A DNA stretch of 34,007 nucleotides from Candidatus Paraburkholderia schumanniana (GCA_001189335.2 LFJH01000010.1:1-34007), one strand, 5' to 3'. Positions 17,325-27,747 are shown, counted from the first letter of the stretch. Program-made: numbers and translations. The notes: generated by a model not told the origin, from the sequence alone.

Positions 17325-19347
17325 ATGATCCAACGACCTCGCCGGTCTCTCCTTTCGTCATCGCGTGCGGCGCTCGCTGCGGTCATCGCGTGCGGCGCTC
17401 GCTGCGGCCAGCCTCTCCGTGTGCGCGGTGTTCTGGGCGAATCCTGGCGATGCGTTCGCGCAGGCGAACGACGCGGCCACCAGCGCGCCCGCGGCGAACG
17501 GCGCGGCGCAATATGCGGTCAAGCCGGGGCAGTCGCTCACCGATATCGCTGGCGAACTGACCGGGTCGAAGGATCGCGATGTCCGCGCACGGGCGGCGCG
17601 CGCGCTATTCGATGCGAATCCGAATGCGTTCGGCAACCACGATATCAACAAGCTCAGGCTCGGCGCTGTTCTGAATGTGCCGGCCGAGTTGAGCGGCGCG
17701 TCGGCATCTGCAGCCGCTTCGGCTCACGCCGCGCAGGAGAGCGCGCCTGCCGAAGCCCCGGCTGCCGGTTCGACGACTCCCGAGCCCGCATCCGGAAGCG
17801 CGGCGGCTCCAGCATCGCCCGTAGCGCCGGAAGCGAGCACACCGGGGAACGTCGCGTCGGCGTCGGCGCAGACGCCCGAAACCGCATCCGCGCCTGCCGT
17901 GACGGCGAGCGCGCCCGCCAGCACGGCCCCCGCGCCGCAAGAGGGCGCGAGCAATACACCGGTGATCGTCGGCGTTGTCATCGCGGCGATCATCGTTCTC
18001 CTGTTGCTGATGCGGCGCGGTAAGCGGCGTGACGCGCCGATCGAGGAGGACGATCGCTCGCCGCGCTCATTCGGCACCCTCGAAGAAGCACAAGCCGACG
18101 CGGATGCCCGCAACGAAGCGCTCCGCAAGGCCGCCACAGCGTCGGCGGCGGGCGTCGCAGCAGCAGCGCATGTCGACGGCAAGCCGGACGAGCGCGGCGG
18201 CTCCGGACTGGATGCCGTCGCGACGAGTGTCGACAGCGCCGAAGCGACGCAAGCCCCTGTGACGCCTTCCGGAGACGCCGAGGCCGAGCTGCCTCCGACA
18301 ACCGAGGCGCACGCCGACAAGCCGGAACCGTCGCAACCGGAGCCGCGCGAGACGGCCGCTCCGGCGACTGAAGCCGAGCCGTTCGTCCCCGTTGCGCCCG
18401 CGGCGCGACATCCCGATTTCGTTCCGCCAATGCCCGTAACGCTGGCGAACGCGCCCAGGACCTCGAGTGCCCAGCGCGAAGCCGAGAAATGGGAAGCCGA
18501 GGAGCGCGAAGCCGCGGCGCGGCAAGCCGCTGCACAGCAGGCCGAAGCCCGCGAGAGCCGCGCGCGCGAAGCCGAATCGCGCGACGCGGAAGTGCGCGAA
18601 ACGACCGAGCGCGAGGAGCAGGCGCGCGAGGCCGCCGCCCGCGAGATCATCGCTCACGAGGCCGAACTGCGCGAGCTGAAGGCGCGTGCTGCCGACGAGC
18701 AGGAGCCCCCGGGCGCCGCGCCGGACGACGAACCCGCGATCGCGCACAGTTTCCCGATGCCGAAGTTCCCGCAAGAGGCGATTCGCGCGCTCGGCTCGCT
18801 CGATATGAACCTTCCGCCGTGCATGGAGCTGAAGATCAGCCCGTCGGTCGACGCCGAGCCTGCGACGCCCCCGCCGTCGCGCGCCGCGAGCGCGCCTGGG
18901 CAGACGCTGCCGCCGCCCCTCGAAGCACCGCCGAGCGGCGCGCAGCCGATCGAACAGCCGCCGTTCGTGCCGCAGCCCGTCGCTCAGGCACATTCGGCGC
19001 CACAGGCCAGCTCGGTCGCGAACAAGCCGCAATCCGTCACGTCACAGATCGAAGCCGGAACTGCGGGTCCGGCGTCGGTCGCGGGCCTCGGCGCGACCCG
19101 GTTCGGGCCGTTGAGCCTCGACTTCGATCTCGGCCCTTCGTCGACTGCGACGGAGCCGCTGCCTGCCATGACGCCGGCGCAACTGGCGACGATCGCGCGC
19201 AACAAGCTCGAACTGGCCGCCGAGTACATCGAACTGGGCGATCTTCAGGGCGCGCGCACCTTGCTGCAGGAAGTGATCGAATCGAACGATCCGGCCACTC
19301 GCCAGCAGGCTGCCACGCTCCTTTCGACGCTCGCCCCGCACTCGTGA
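17325..19347 (+). pseudogene. fimV: FimV-family peptidoglycan-binding protein, frame broken by 25-bp duplication
   Basis: Inner-membrane scaffold protein; in pseudomonads it is linked to type IV pilus assembly and polar signalling. The natural start is ATG 17325 with GGAG at 17316-17319, but a 25-bp tandem duplication shifts the frame in the signal peptide. The rest is open from GTG 17365 (660 codons), though that GTG has no ribosome binding site. Domains in order are: signal peptide ending near DAFA-QAND, LysM-like segment YAVKPGQSLTDIAGEL to LRLGAVLNVP, Ala/Pro-rich linker, one membrane helix (VIVGVVIAAIIVLLLLM), a long Glu/Ala/Arg coiled-coil repeat (about residues 370-450), and the C-terminal FimV domain LATIARNKLELAAEYIELGD. 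truA follows one base after the stop. Confidence 0.85.
17358..17407 (+). repeat. Exact 25-bp tandem duplication inside fimV
   Basis: Bases 17358-17382 and 17383-17407 are identical 25-mers (starting TCATCGCGTGCGG, ending CTCGCTGCGG). Twenty-five is not a multiple of three, so the second copy moves the fimV reading frame by one base within the signal-peptide coding region. Removing one copy joins the start (MIQRPRRSLLSSSRAALAA) in frame to SLSVCAVFWANPGDAFAQA. Confidence 0.95.
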
Positions 19348-19348
19348 A

Positions 19349-20152
19349 ATGCGCATTGCTTTAGGCATTCAGTACGACGGTTCGGCATTCTGCGGCTGGC
19401 AATCGCAGCCGCACGGCAAGACGGTGCAGAACGAACTCGAGCGCGCGCTCGCCGAATTCGCGCAGACCTCGTTGCAGACCGTCGTGGCGGGCCGCACGGA
19501 TACGGGTGTTCACGGCCTAGGCCAGGTCGTGCATTTCGACACCCATCTCGACCGCGCGGAGTTCTCCTGGGTGCGCGGCACCAACGCCTTTCTGCCGGAG
19601 ACGATCGCCGTGCAATGGGCGAAGCCGATGCCCGACGATTTCCACGCGCGTTTCGCGGCGTTCGAGCGGACGTATTTCTACGTGCTGCACGTCAATCCCG
19701 TGCGCTCGCCGATGCTGGCGAAGCGCATGGGGTGGGTGCACACGCCGCTCGACGTGGCCGCGATGCGCGACGCCGTCGCGTACCTGATCGGCGAGCATGA
19801 TTTCTCATCGTTCCGCGCGGCGGATTGCCAGTCGAAGACGCCGGTGAAGCACCTCTATCAGATCGATGTGTGCGAGCAGGGCAACTTCATCCATTTCCGG
19901 TTCCGAGCCAACGCGTTCCTGCATCACATGGTGCGCAACCTGATGGGCTGCTTCGTCGCGATCGGCCGAGGCCGTCACCTCTCCTCATGGATGGCCGACG
20001 TGCTCGCGGCGCGCGATCGCCGCGCCGCCGCGCCGACCTTCATGCCCGATGGCCTCTATCTGGCCGAGGTCGGCTATCCTGAACACTTCGCGGTGCCACC
20101 GCCGCACATTGCCGCCATGCCCTGGAGCGCAATCTGGGCACACTCCAAATGA
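19349..20152 (+). CDS. truA: tRNA pseudouridine(38-40) synthase
   Basis: Converts uridines 38-40 of the tRNA anticodon arm to pseudouridine. The 267-residue product begins [18 protein letters not shown]. The catalytic aspartate is D51 in [13 protein letters not shown]. The C-terminal [17 protein letters not shown] motif is complete. The start lies one base after the fimV stop, and the stop overlaps the trpF start (ATGA, 20149-20152), so truA is translationally linked to the trp genes. No anomaly is seen. Confidence 0.97.
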   Translation: MRIALGIQYDGSAFCGWQSQPHGKTVQNELERALAEFAQTSLQTVVAGRTDTGVHGLGQVVHFDTHLDRAEFSWVRGTNAFLPETIAVQWAKPMPDDFHARFAAFERTYFYVLHVNPVRSPMLAKRMGWVHTPLDVAAMRDAVAYLIGEHDFSSFRAADCQSKTPVKHLYQIDVCEQGNFIHFRFRANAFLHHMVRNLMGCFVAIGRGRHLSSWMADVLAARDRRAAAPTFMPDGLYLAEVGYPEHFAVPPPHIAAMPWSAIWAHSK

Positions 20153-20817
20153 CCGAACGAGATTTGCATCGCACCCGCATCAAGCTGTGCGGACTGTCGC
20201 GCGTCGCGGACGTGCAGCACGCCGTCGCGCTCGGCGCGGACGCCGTGGGCCTGGTGTTCTATCCGCCGAGCCCGCGCTCGGTGAGCGTCGCGCAGGCGGT
20301 CAAACTGACGCGGCATGTTCCGCCGATCGTGTCGGCCGTGGGGCTTTTCGCAAACGCGACGCCCGAATGGATTCGCGAAGTCACGTCGAACGTGCCGCTC
20401 TCGCTGCTGCAATTTCACGGCGACGAAACGCCCGATAAGTGCGAAGAACTCGCGGCAATTGCGGGTTTATCCTATTGGCGCGCCCTGCGAATCGGGCCTG
20501 ATGCGGCGGCAAGCCATTTGATAGAATCGTCGCTTGAATTCAAAGCCGCAGGCGGCCTCCTGCTCGACGCGCTCGTCGAGGGCTTCGGCGGCGGTGGAAA
20601 GGTATTCGATTGGTCACTTATCCCAACAGATCTCGGGCATCGGGCCGTTTTGAGTGGTGGGTTGAACGCGCAAAACGTCAGTGACGCCATTCGGCGTGTG
20701 CGCCCGTTCGCGGTCGATGTCTCGAACGGCATCGAAGTGCCGGGCGCCAAGGGCGTGAAGGATCCCGCCCGAATGGCGGCATTCGTGCGCGCGGTGCGCG
20801 AGGCGGATGCCGGGTGA
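20149..20817 (+). CDS. trpF: Phosphoribosylanthranilate isomerase
   Basis: Amadori isomerisation of phosphoribosylanthranilate in tryptophan synthesis. The 222-residue single-domain TIM barrel has the catalytic cysteine C14 in [29 protein letters not shown], and the catalytic aspartate in [14 protein letters not shown]. The phosphate-binding loop is near [10 protein letters not shown]. It overlaps truA by four bases and is followed 50 bases later by trpB. The early pathway genes (trpE, G, D, C) are not in the window, as in other Burkholderia where trpFBA is a separate cluster. Confidence 0.96.
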   Translation: MTERDLHRTRIKLCGLSRVADVQHAVALGADAVGLVFYPPSPRSVSVAQAVKLTRHVPPIVSAVGLFANATPEWIREVTSNVPLSLLQFHGDETPDKCEELAAIAGLSYWRALRIGPDAAASHLIESSLEFKAAGGLLLDALVEGFGGGGKVFDWSLIPTDLGHRAVLSGGLNAQNVSDAIRRVRPFAVDVSNGIEVPGAKGVKDPARMAAFVRAVREADAG

Positions 20818-20867
20818 AGTTTCGAACGTGGGGCGCTTGCGGCCCCCGTAACCGAGAGAGTGACGCA

Positions 20868-22061
20868 ATGTACAACTTGCCAGACGAAAGAGGCCACTTC
20901 GGCCAGTATGGAGGCGTGTTTGTTTCCGAAACGCTCATCCACGCGCTCGACGAATTGCGCGTCGCGTATGAGGCGGCTCAAAAAGATCCCACATTTCAGG
21001 CCGAGTACGAGTATGAGCTCAAGCACTACGTGGGCCGTCCGTCGCCGATCTATCACGCAAAGCGCTGGAGCGAGATGCTCGGCGGCGCGCAGCTTTATCT
21101 GAAGCGAGAGGATCTGAATCACACTGGCGCGCACAAGGTAAACAACGTGCTCGGCCAGGCGCTGCTCACCCGCAAGATGGGCAAGCCGCGCGTGATCGCG
21201 GAAACCGGGGCAGGCCAGCACGGCGTGGCCACGGCAACCATCGCGGCGCGCTTCGGCATGGAATGCGTGGTCTACATGGGCGCGGAGGACGTGCGCCGTC
21301 AGGTGGCGAACGTCTATCGCATGAAGCTGCTGGGCGCCACGATCGTTCCCGTGGAATCCGGCTCGAAGACGCTCAAGGACGCGCTCAACGAAGCCATGCG
21401 CGACTGGGTGACGAACGTCGAGAACACGTTCTACATCATCGGTACGGTGGCGGGTCCGCACCCCTATCCGATGATGGTGCGCGACTTCCAGCGCGTGATC
21501 GGCGACGAATGCCGCGTGCAGACGCCTGAAATGGCCGGCCGCCAGCCGGACGCGGTGATCGCATGCGTAGGCGGCGGATCGAATGCGATGGGCATTTTTT
21601 ATCCGTATATCGACGACAAGGACGTCAAGCTGATCGGCGTCGAGGCCGCAGGCGACGGCATCGAGACGGGCCGCCACGCCGCGTCGCTGATGGGCGGCAG
21701 CCCCGGCGTGCTGCATGGCAACCGAACCTACCTGCTGCAGGACGAGAACGGCCAGATCATCGAGACGCATTCGGTCTCGGCGGGGCTCGACTATCCGGGC
21801 GTCGGTCCCGAGCACGCGTGGCTGAAGGACGTTGGGCGCGCGGAGTACGTCGGCATCACCGATGACGAAGCGCTCAAGGCTTTCCACGACTGCTGCCGCA
21901 TCGAGGGCATCATCCCAGCGCTGGAATCGAGCCACGCGCTCGCCTACGGCGCGAAGCTCGCCAAGACGCTGCCGCGCGACAAGGTGCTGCTCGTCAATCT
22001 GTCGGGCCGGGGCGACAAGGACATGCACACGGTCGCCGAGCGATCGGGCATCCAGTTCTGA
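20868..22061 (+). CDS. trpB: Tryptophan synthase beta chain
   Basis: Joins indole and serine to make tryptophan with pyridoxal phosphate, in an alpha2-beta2 complex with TrpA. The 397-residue product has the PLP lysine K90 in [10 protein letters not shown], the phosphate-binding loop GGGSNAMG, and [14 protein letters not shown]-like sequence near the C-terminus. GAGAGAG precedes the start at about 20854-20860, and ATG 20868 gives [16 protein letters not shown], the expected N-terminus. A DNA methyltransferase gene lies between trpB and trpA. Confidence 0.97.
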   Translation: MYNLPDERGHFGQYGGVFVSETLIHALDELRVAYEAAQKDPTFQAEYEYELKHYVGRPSPIYHAKRWSEMLGGAQLYLKREDLNHTGAHKVNNVLGQALLTRKMGKPRVIAETGAGQHGVATATIAARFGMECVVYMGAEDVRRQVANVYRMKLLGATIVPVESGSKTLKDALNEAMRDWVTNVENTFYIIGTVAGPHPYPMMVRDFQRVIGDECRVQTPEMAGRQPDAVIACVGGGSNAMGIFYPYIDDKDVKLIGVEAAGDGIETGRHAASLMGGSPGVLHGNRTYLLQDENGQIIETHSVSAGLDYPGVGPEHAWLKDVGRAEYVGITDDEALKAFHDCCRIEGIIPALESSHALAYGAKLAKTLPRDKVLLVNLSGRGDKDMHTVAERSGIQF

Positions 22062-22072
22062 GCCGACGATAG

Positions 22073-22951
22073 ATGCACACCGTCATCGATGAGCCGTTGT
22101 CCGTCGGCACTCTCACGGGCGCCGATGCAGACATCCGCAACTGCGATTTCCTGGCCGATGCCGGGAACATTCCTGACGCTTCGATCGATCTGATCGTCGC
22201 GGATCCGCCCTATGGTCTGGGCAAGGATTACGGGAACGACTCGGACATGCTGTCCGGCGAAGCTTTTCTCGAGTGGACGTATCGCTGGCTCGATCTGGCG
22301 ATCCCGAAACTCAAGCCGAGCGGCTCGCTGTACATCTTCTGCACCTGGCAATATTCGCCCGAACTGTTCGTGTTCCTGAAGCGGCACCTGCTGATGATCA
22401 ATGAGATCGTCTGGGATCGCCGCGTGCCGAGCATGGGCGGAACGACGCGCAAATTCACGTCAGTGCACGACAACATCGGCTATTTCGCGGTATCGAAGGA
22501 TTACTACTTCGACCTCGATCCGGTGCGCATTCCCTACGACGCAGAGACGAAAAAAGCGCGCTCGCGCAAGATCTTCGAAGGCAGCAAGTGGCTGGAACTC
22601 GGCTATAACCCGAAGGATGTCTGGTCCGTGTCGCGGCTGCACCGGCAGCACGCGGAACGGGTCGATCATCCGACGCAAAAGCCGCTGCAGATCGTCGAGC
22701 GCATGGTGCTGGCGAGCTGTCCGCCGGGCGGCCGCGTGCTGGATCCGTTCATGGGTAGCGGCACGACGGCTGTCGCGTGCGCGCGGCACGGGCGGCAGTT
22801 CACCGGTCATGAGATCAACGCGGATTATTGCGCGATCGCCGAAAGCCGGATCGCCGAGGCCCGCGCCGCGCGGCTTCGGCAGGAACAGCCGGCCCGACCG
22901 CGCAGCAAGGCGCTGATCACGACGGATACCGCCGTGCAAGCCGCCGAATAG
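22073..22951 (+). CDS. Orphan beta-class DNA methyltransferase (N6-adenine or N4-cytosine)
   Basis: S-adenosylmethionine-dependent DNA methylase of 292 residues. The catalytic motif DPPY is at residues 44-47 and comes before the cofactor motif DPFMGSGTT at 224-232, the beta-class order, with the target-recognition region between them (about 60-195). HPTQKP at 199-204 is typical of the family. DPPY favours N6-adenine as target. No restriction endonuclease gene is near, so it is an orphan, probably regulatory. It starts 11 bases after trpB and lies 71 bases before trpA, inside the tryptophan cluster. From memory the same placement occurs in other Burkholderia, where a homologue methylates GTWWAC; that specificity is not shown here. 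Intact. Confidence 0.93.
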   Translation: MHTVIDEPLSVGTLTGADADIRNCDFLADAGNIPDASIDLIVADPPYGLGKDYGNDSDMLSGEAFLEWTYRWLDLAIPKLKPSGSLYIFCTWQYSPELFVFLKRHLLMINEIVWDRRVPSMGGTTRKFTSVHDNIGYFAVSKDYYFDLDPVRIPYDAETKKARSRKIFEGSKWLELGYNPKDVWSVSRLHRQHAERVDHPTQKPLQIVERMVLASCPPGGRVLDPFMGSGTTAVACARHGRQFTGHEINADYCAIAESRIAEARAARLRQEQPARPRSKALITTDTAVQAAE

Positions 22952-23022
22952 CTTTTTCGTCGCTGATCGCGTCGATGAACATCAAACCATCGACGCCAAC
23001 GCATACGACTTCGAGAATCCTC

Positions 23023-23826
23023 ATGTCTTGTATCAAGAACACACTTGCGGCACTGGCCGCGCAGGGCAGGAAAGGGCTGATCCCGTTCATCACCGCCGGC
23101 GATCCGAATCCCGAGCAGACCGTCGAGTTCATGCACGCGCTCGCCAGGGGCGGTGCGGACGTCATCGAGCTGGGCGTGCCGTTCTCCGACCCGATGGCCG
23201 ACGGCCCTGTCATCCAGCGCTCGTCCGAGCGGGCGCTTGCGCGCGGCGTGACGCTCAAGAGCGTGCTCGCCGATGTCGCGCGCTTCCGCGAAACCGACGA
23301 CAAGACGCCCGTCGTGCTGATGGGCTACGCGAATCCGATCGAGCGCATGGGCGCCGACAATTTCGCGAAAACCGCGAAGCAGGTGGGCGTCGATGGCGTG
23401 CTGGTGGTCGATTACCCGCCCGAGGAAGCCGAAGACTTCGGCGCGGCGATGCGCGCGGCCGGCATCGATCCGATCTTCCTGCTCGCGCCGACTTCCACCG
23501 ACGAGCGCATCGCGGCGGTCGGCAAGATCGCGAGCGGCTATGTCTACTACGTATCGCTCAAGGGCGTGACCGGCGCGGCCAATCTGGACGTTTCCAGCAT
23601 CGCGAGTAAAATCCCGGCCATCAAGTCGCATGTGCCGCTGCCGGTCGGCGTCGGTTTCGGCATCCGCGACGCACAGACCGCGTGCGCCGTTGCCGATGTG
23701 GCGGATGCCGTCGTCATCGGCAGCTGCCTCGTGCAATTGCTGGAGGAGGCGCAGCCGGACACCGCGGCCGCGTCGCTGACGAGCTTCATCGGCGAGATCC
23801 GCCAGGCGCTCGACGCCGCCAGGTAA
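23023..23826 (+). CDS. trpA: Tryptophan synthase alpha chain
   Basis: Cleaves indole-3-glycerol phosphate to indole, which passes to TrpB through a tunnel. The 267-residue TIM barrel has the catalytic pair at its canonical positions, E49 in [11 protein letters not shown] and D60 in MADGP. The phosphate-binding segments GVTGA and [10 protein letters not shown] are present. ATG 23023 ([18 protein letters not shown]) is chosen by homology; the ribosome binding site is weak. It is separated from trpB by the methyltransferase gene. accD follows 40 bases downstream. Confidence 0.97.
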   Translation: MSCIKNTLAALAAQGRKGLIPFITAGDPNPEQTVEFMHALARGGADVIELGVPFSDPMADGPVIQRSSERALARGVTLKSVLADVARFRETDDKTPVVLMGYANPIERMGADNFAKTAKQVGVDGVLVVDYPPEEAEDFGAAMRAAGIDPIFLLAPTSTDERIAAVGKIASGYVYYVSLKGVTGAANLDVSSIASKIPAIKSHVPLPVGVGFGIRDAQTACAVADVADAVVIGSCLVQLLEEAQPDTAAASLTSFIGEIRQALDAAR

Positions 23827-23866
23827 AATACGCGCCGCGCGACAACCGAACAGTGAAGGAAAAACG

Positions 23867-24739
23867 ATGAGCTGGCTCGACAAATTGCTGCCGCCCAAGA
23901 TCAAGCAAACGGATCCCAAAAGCCGCAAGGGCATTCCCGAAGGCCTCTGGGTGAAGTGCCCGTCGTGCGAGGCGGTGCTGTATCGCAACGACGTCGAGGC
24001 GAACCTGCACGTTTGCCCGAAATGCAGCCATCATATGCGCATCGGGGCGCGCGAGCGGCTCGATCGGCTGCTCGATCCGGAAGGCCGCTACGAAATCGGC
24101 CAGGAAGTCGTGCCGGTGGATGCGCTCAAGTTCAAAGACAGCCGCAAGTACCCGGATCGCATCAAGGAAGCAATGGACGACACCGGCGAAACCGACGCGA
24201 TGGTCGTCATGGGCGGCGCAATCCATACGATTCCCTGCGTGGTCGCGTGCTTCGAGTTTTCGTTCATGGGCGGCTCGATGGGTTCCGTGGTCGGCGAGCG
24301 CTTCGTGCGCGGCGCGCGGAATGCGCTCGAACATAATGTGCCGTTCATCTGCTTCACGGCGTCGGGCGGCGCGCGCATGCAGGAAAGCCTGCTGTCGCTC
24401 ATGCAGATGGCGAAAACCACTGCGCTTCTGACCAGGCTCTCGGACGCGAAGCTGCCGTTCATCTCCGTGCTGACCGACCCGACGATGGGCGGCGTCTCGG
24501 CGAGCTTCGCTTTCCTGGGCGACGTGGTGATCGCCGAGCCGAAGGCGCTGATCGGCTTTGCCGGCCCGCGCGTGATCGAGCAGACCGTGCGCGAGAAGCT
24601 GCCGGAAGGCTTCCAGCGCGCCGAGTTCCTCATGCAGAAGGGCGCGATCGACATGATCGTGGATCGCCGCAAGATGCGCGAAGAACTGGCCCAGTTGATG
24701 GCGTTGATGACGCGGCAACCCGCCGATTCCATCGCCTGA
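23867..24739 (+). CDS. accD: Acetyl-CoA carboxylase carboxyltransferase subunit beta
   Basis: With AccA it transfers the carboxyl group from biotin to acetyl-CoA, the first committed step of fatty acid synthesis. The 290-residue product starts with the zinc ribbon (C31, C34, C50, C53 in CPSCEAV and CPKCSHH). The crotonase-like carboxyltransferase core follows, with [19 protein letters not shown] and [21 protein letters not shown] precedes the ATG. The trpA-accD-folC order is common in proteobacteria. A strong terminator follows immediately. Confidence 0.97.
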   Translation: MSWLDKLLPPKIKQTDPKSRKGIPEGLWVKCPSCEAVLYRNDVEANLHVCPKCSHHMRIGARERLDRLLDPEGRYEIGQEVVPVDALKFKDSRKYPDRIKEAMDDTGETDAMVVMGGAIHTIPCVVACFEFSFMGGSMGSVVGERFVRGARNALEHNVPFICFTASGGARMQESLLSLMQMAKTTALLTRLSDAKLPFISVLTDPTMGGVSASFAFLGDVVIAEPKALIGFAGPRVIEQTVREKLPEGFQRAEFLMQKGAIDMIVDRRKMREELAQLMALMTRQPADSIA

Positions 24740-24759
24740 CCGTTTCACACGCAGCGCCG

Positions 24760-24800
24760 CGCCGCGCGTGAACCACGCGGGTTCCGCGCGGCGTTTTTTT
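24760..24800 (+). terminator. Rho-independent terminator between accD and folC
   Basis: CGCCGCGCG at 24760-24768 pairs with CGCGCGGCG at 24785-24793. The stem extends past one bulged base by GAACC (24770-24774) with GGTTC (24780-24784), leaving a five-base loop. Seven T residues follow at 24794-24800. It sits only 18 bases before the folC start. Confidence 0.9.
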
Positions 24801-24818
24801 GCTTCGACGATCTCGAAA

Positions 24819-26129
24819 ATGAACACTTTCCCTACCCTCGACGCTTGGCTTGCCCATCTGGAAGCGGCGCATCCGGTCGGCATCGACATGGGCCTGACGC
24901 GCATCGGCCGAGTGAAGGACGCGCTCGGCCTGCACTTCGACTGTCCGGTCATCACCGTCGGCGGCACGAACGGTAAGGGCTCGACGTGCGCGATCATCGA
25001 AACGATCCTGCTGCGCGCGGGCTATCGCGTGGGCTGCCATACCTCGCCGCATCTGCTGACGTTCAACGAGCGCGCGCGCATCGATGGCGCCGACGCGAGC
25101 GATGCCGAACTGCTCGAGCACTTCGAAGCGATGGAAAAGGCGCGCACGAGCTTGCCGGAGCCAGTTTCGCTGACGTATTTCGAATTCACGACGCTCGCAA
25201 TCTTGCATCTGTTCGCCTCGTGCGGCCTGGATGCCGTGATCCTTGAAGTGGGGCTGGGCGGGCGCCTGGATGCAGTAAACATCGTCGATACGGATTGCGC
25301 GGTGATCACGAGCATCGACATCGACCATACGGACTATCTGGGCGACACACGCGAGAAGATCGGCTTCGAGAAGGCCGGCATTTTCCGGCCGGGCAAGCCC
25401 GCCGTTTGCGGCGATCCCTCGCCGCCGCAGAGCCTGGTCGATCACGCGAAGGCGATCGGCGCGGACCTTTGGTTGGTCGGGCGCGATTTCCGTTATGAAG
25501 CCCAGCCGGGGAACGAGCGCCAGCAATGGAGCTACATTGGCCGCGAGCAGCGCCGTTCGGCGCTGACCTATCCGGCGCTGCGCGGCGCGAACCAGTTGAT
25601 CAACACGTCGGCGGCGCTGGCCGCGCTCGAATCCTTGCGCGATCGCCTGCCGGTTTCCGCCCAGGACATTCGCCTCGGACTCGCCAATGTCGAGTTGCCG
25701 GGCCGCTTCCAGGTGCTGCCGGGCAAACCGCAGATCATCCTGGATGTTGCGCACAATCCTCACGCGGCTGCCGTTTTGGCGCAAAATCTCAGCAATATGG
25801 GCTATTTCCCGTACACTTACGCGGTGTTCGGCGCGATACGCGACAAGGACATCGACGGGGTGCTGAAACAGCTGAAAGGCGAGATCGACCACTGGAACGT
25901 CACCGCGCTGCCGACTCCACGCGCCGCCTCGGGCGAGCAACTGGAACGGGCCTTGCGCGAAGCCGGTGTCAACGACGGCCCGGACAGCAGCGTTTCCTGC
26001 TTTGAAACTCCCGTGGCAGCTTTTCAAGATGCGTTAAGCCGGGCATCTGAAAATGATAGAATTTTAGTTTTTGGCAGTTTCTACACGGTAGCGGGCGTCA
26101 TGGCCTACCGTAAATCGCAGCATCATTGA
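24819..26129 (+). CDS. folC: Bifunctional folylpolyglutamate / dihydrofolate synthase
   Basis: Adds glutamate to dihydropteroate and to folates. The 436-residue protein of the Mur-ligase family has the ATP-binding loop GGTNGKGST at residues 48-56 and the HTSPHLLTFNERARI folate loop. It also has EVGLGGRLDAVNIVD with metal-binding residues, SIDIDHTDYLG, and the C-terminal DVAHNPHAA motif. ATG 24819 gives MNTFPTLDAWLAHLE, the expected N-terminus; the longer GTG start at 24768 lies inside the terminator stem and is rejected. Since the terminator ends 18 bases upstream, expression needs read-through or a promoter hidden in that hairpin region. Confidence 0.96.
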   Translation: MNTFPTLDAWLAHLEAAHPVGIDMGLTRIGRVKDALGLHFDCPVITVGGTNGKGSTCAIIETILLRAGYRVGCHTSPHLLTFNERARIDGADASDAELLEHFEAMEKARTSLPEPVSLTYFEFTTLAILHLFASCGLDAVILEVGLGGRLDAVNIVDTDCAVITSIDIDHTDYLGDTREKIGFEKAGIFRPGKPAVCGDPSPPQSLVDHAKAIGADLWLVGRDFRYEAQPGNERQQWSYIGREQRRSALTYPALRGANQLINTSAALAALESLRDRLPVSAQDIRLGLANVELPGRFQVLPGKPQIILDVAHNPHAAAVLAQNLSNMGYFPYTYAVFGAIRDKDIDGVLKQLKGEIDHWNVTALPTPRAASGEQLERALREAGVNDGPDSSVSCFETPVAAFQDALSRASENDRILVFGSFYTVAGVMAYRKSQHH

Positions 26130-26172
26130 GCGGCATCACTGAGACGGTCGGCCGTCAGCATCAAGCGGATAC

Positions 26173-27063
26173 ATGGGACTCTTCTCGTTCGGCAAGAAAG
26201 ACGACTCCGGTCGCGACGCACATTCCGATTCTGGACGCGGCTCGCGTCATACCGTCCGCACGGAATGCCGTACACGCCGCACCGAGCGTACCGACGCCGA
26301 TGCGATGATGCTCGATCCCACCCTCTCCGAGAAGCAGCGCGCGCGACGCCGGCTGGTGGGCGCCATCGCGCTGGTGCTGGCGGCGGTCATCGTCCTGCCG
26401 ATGGTGCTCGATTCGCGCCCAAATCCCGTCACCGACGACATCTCCATCGACATTCCCAATCGCCCCGCGCCGGCCATGAAGCCGTCGCGCGACGCGAACG
26501 ACGCCGACACGCAGGCCGGCGTCGCGCATGACGGTCCGGCGGGCGCATCGGGCAGCGTCGCGGCGGGCGTGACGCAGCCGCAAGCCACGGCACCGGCTGC
26601 CACCGCACAGGCCAGGCCCGAAGCCAAGGAACAACCCAAACCGGAAGCGAAAGCGGAAACCAGGCCGTCGACACCGGCACCGAAGCAGTCCGCGGCCGTA
26701 GCCAGCCAAAGCGCGAAACCGCAGGCCGCCAAGCCGCAAGCCGCCGAATCCTCCGAGGAAGCCAACGCGAACACCGCGGCGAACGCCGCCGCCGGCGCCG
26801 CGAACACACCATCGTCGCCGGCCGGCAGCCGCTTCGTGCTGCAGATCGGCCAGTTCGACGACGAAAGTGCCGCACAGAACTGGGTCAATAAGTTGAAAGC
26901 CGCGGGGGTGCCCGCATATCTCGAACATCGTAAGCAGTCGGATGGCTCGACGCGCGCGCTGTTGCGTGCGGGACCGTTTCCGGATCGGGCGTCGGCATCG
27001 GCCGCGCTCGTGAAGGTGCGCCAGACCGGTCTCGGCGGCGGCAGTCGGTCGGCGTCGAACTAA
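26173..27063 (+). CDS. SPOR-domain membrane protein (DedD/FtsN-like)
   Basis: Probable cell-division or envelope protein that binds denuded peptidoglycan at the septum. Its 296 residues comprise a basic cytoplasmic N-terminus, one membrane helix at about 61-79 (LVGAIALVLAAVIVLPMVL), and a long Ala/Pro/Lys/Gln low-complexity periplasmic linker (about 85-215). The C-terminal SPOR domain starts at SRFVLQIGQFDDESAAQNWV and ends in ALVKVRQTG. It follows folC by 43 bases and precedes cvpA by nine, the order typical of folC-dedD-cvpA-purF clusters. Intact. Confidence 0.92.
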   Translation: MGLFSFGKKDDSGRDAHSDSGRGSRHTVRTECRTRRTERTDADAMMLDPTLSEKQRARRRLVGAIALVLAAVIVLPMVLDSRPNPVTDDISIDIPNRPAPAMKPSRDANDADTQAGVAHDGPAGASGSVAAGVTQPQATAPAATAQARPEAKEQPKPEAKAETRPSTPAPKQSAAVASQSAKPQAAKPQAAESSEEANANTAANAAAGAANTPSSPAGSRFVLQIGQFDDESAAQNWVNKLKAAGVPAYLEHRKQSDGSTRALLRAGPFPDRASASAALVKVRQTGLGGGSRSASN

Positions 27064-27072
27064 GCGCGCCCG

Positions 27073-27564
27073 ATGTTCACCGCGTTCGACTATGCCGTGA
27101 TGGCCGTGATCGGCCTGTTCGCATTGCGCGGCATGTGGCGAGAGCTTCGGCCGAGGCGTTCGGGCTGGTCGGCTGGGTGGTCGCCATTCTGATCGCGGGG
27201 CGTTTTGTCGGCTCGTCGTGCCCTATATTTCGGTGACCTGGCTGGGCGGCGCGCTCACGCAGTGGCTGGTGGCGTTCCTGCTGGTCGTCGCGGCGGTGCT
27301 GCTGTTGTCGAGCGTCCTGTGGCGCTCCTGACGCGCATCACGGAAGTGATCGGCCTGCGCGGTGTGGACCGCTCGATGGGCCTGCTGTTCGGCCTCGTGA
27401 GAGGCGCTATATTGGTAGTGATCCTGGTCGCCCTGGCAGGCTTGACCGAACTGCCGCAGAAAGATTTCTGGCGCGACGCGCTGCTGAGGCCGATGGCCGA
27501 GCAGGGCGTGCGCGAACTGAAACCGCTGCTCCCCGATACGCTCGCCGCGTACGTGCACCTCGCT
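27073..27564 (+). pseudogene. cvpA: CvpA family membrane protein, three frameshifts
   Basis: Inner-membrane protein of the colicin V production family, commonly upstream of purF; in enterobacteria it supports envelope homeostasis. It starts MFTAFDYAVMAVIGLFALRG with four predicted helices overall. Single bases are missing at about 27147 (MWREL-SAEAFGLVGW), 27212 (GRFVG-LVVPYIS) and 27318 (SVL-ALLTRITEV), taking the reading through all three frames. After the third shift it is back in the starting frame and reads GVDRSMGLLFGLVRGAILV to LPDTLAAYVHL. No stop follows at the usual end (about 162 residues); the frame stays open into purF. The end given here is approximate. Confidence 0.85.
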
Positions 27565-27747
27565 CCGCTCCAAGCGGCCCGGCGCCAAACGCCGCACAAT
27601 AGACGAACGGCCGGCTACACGGGGAATGCGCGACGGCTCGATGACACGCTTCGATTTCGGACTTGGTGCGGCCGAATTTCGAGAATGCGTCCGACGCAAG
27701 CCGGCACCGCCTCGTCTACCAGTTTCGACTCTTTGAAGGACCATGTC

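Noticed and set aside
18460-18720. Glu/Ala/Arg repeat in fimV considered as a separate repeat element or CRISPR-like array
   Set aside because: The DNA repeats are imperfect, in-frame and codon-like; they encode a coiled coil in the linker of FimV. No regular spacer pattern exists.
24768-24818. GTG start giving a 17-residue longer FolC
   Set aside because: It would start within the terminator stem and adds residues not seen in the family; ATG 24819 fits.
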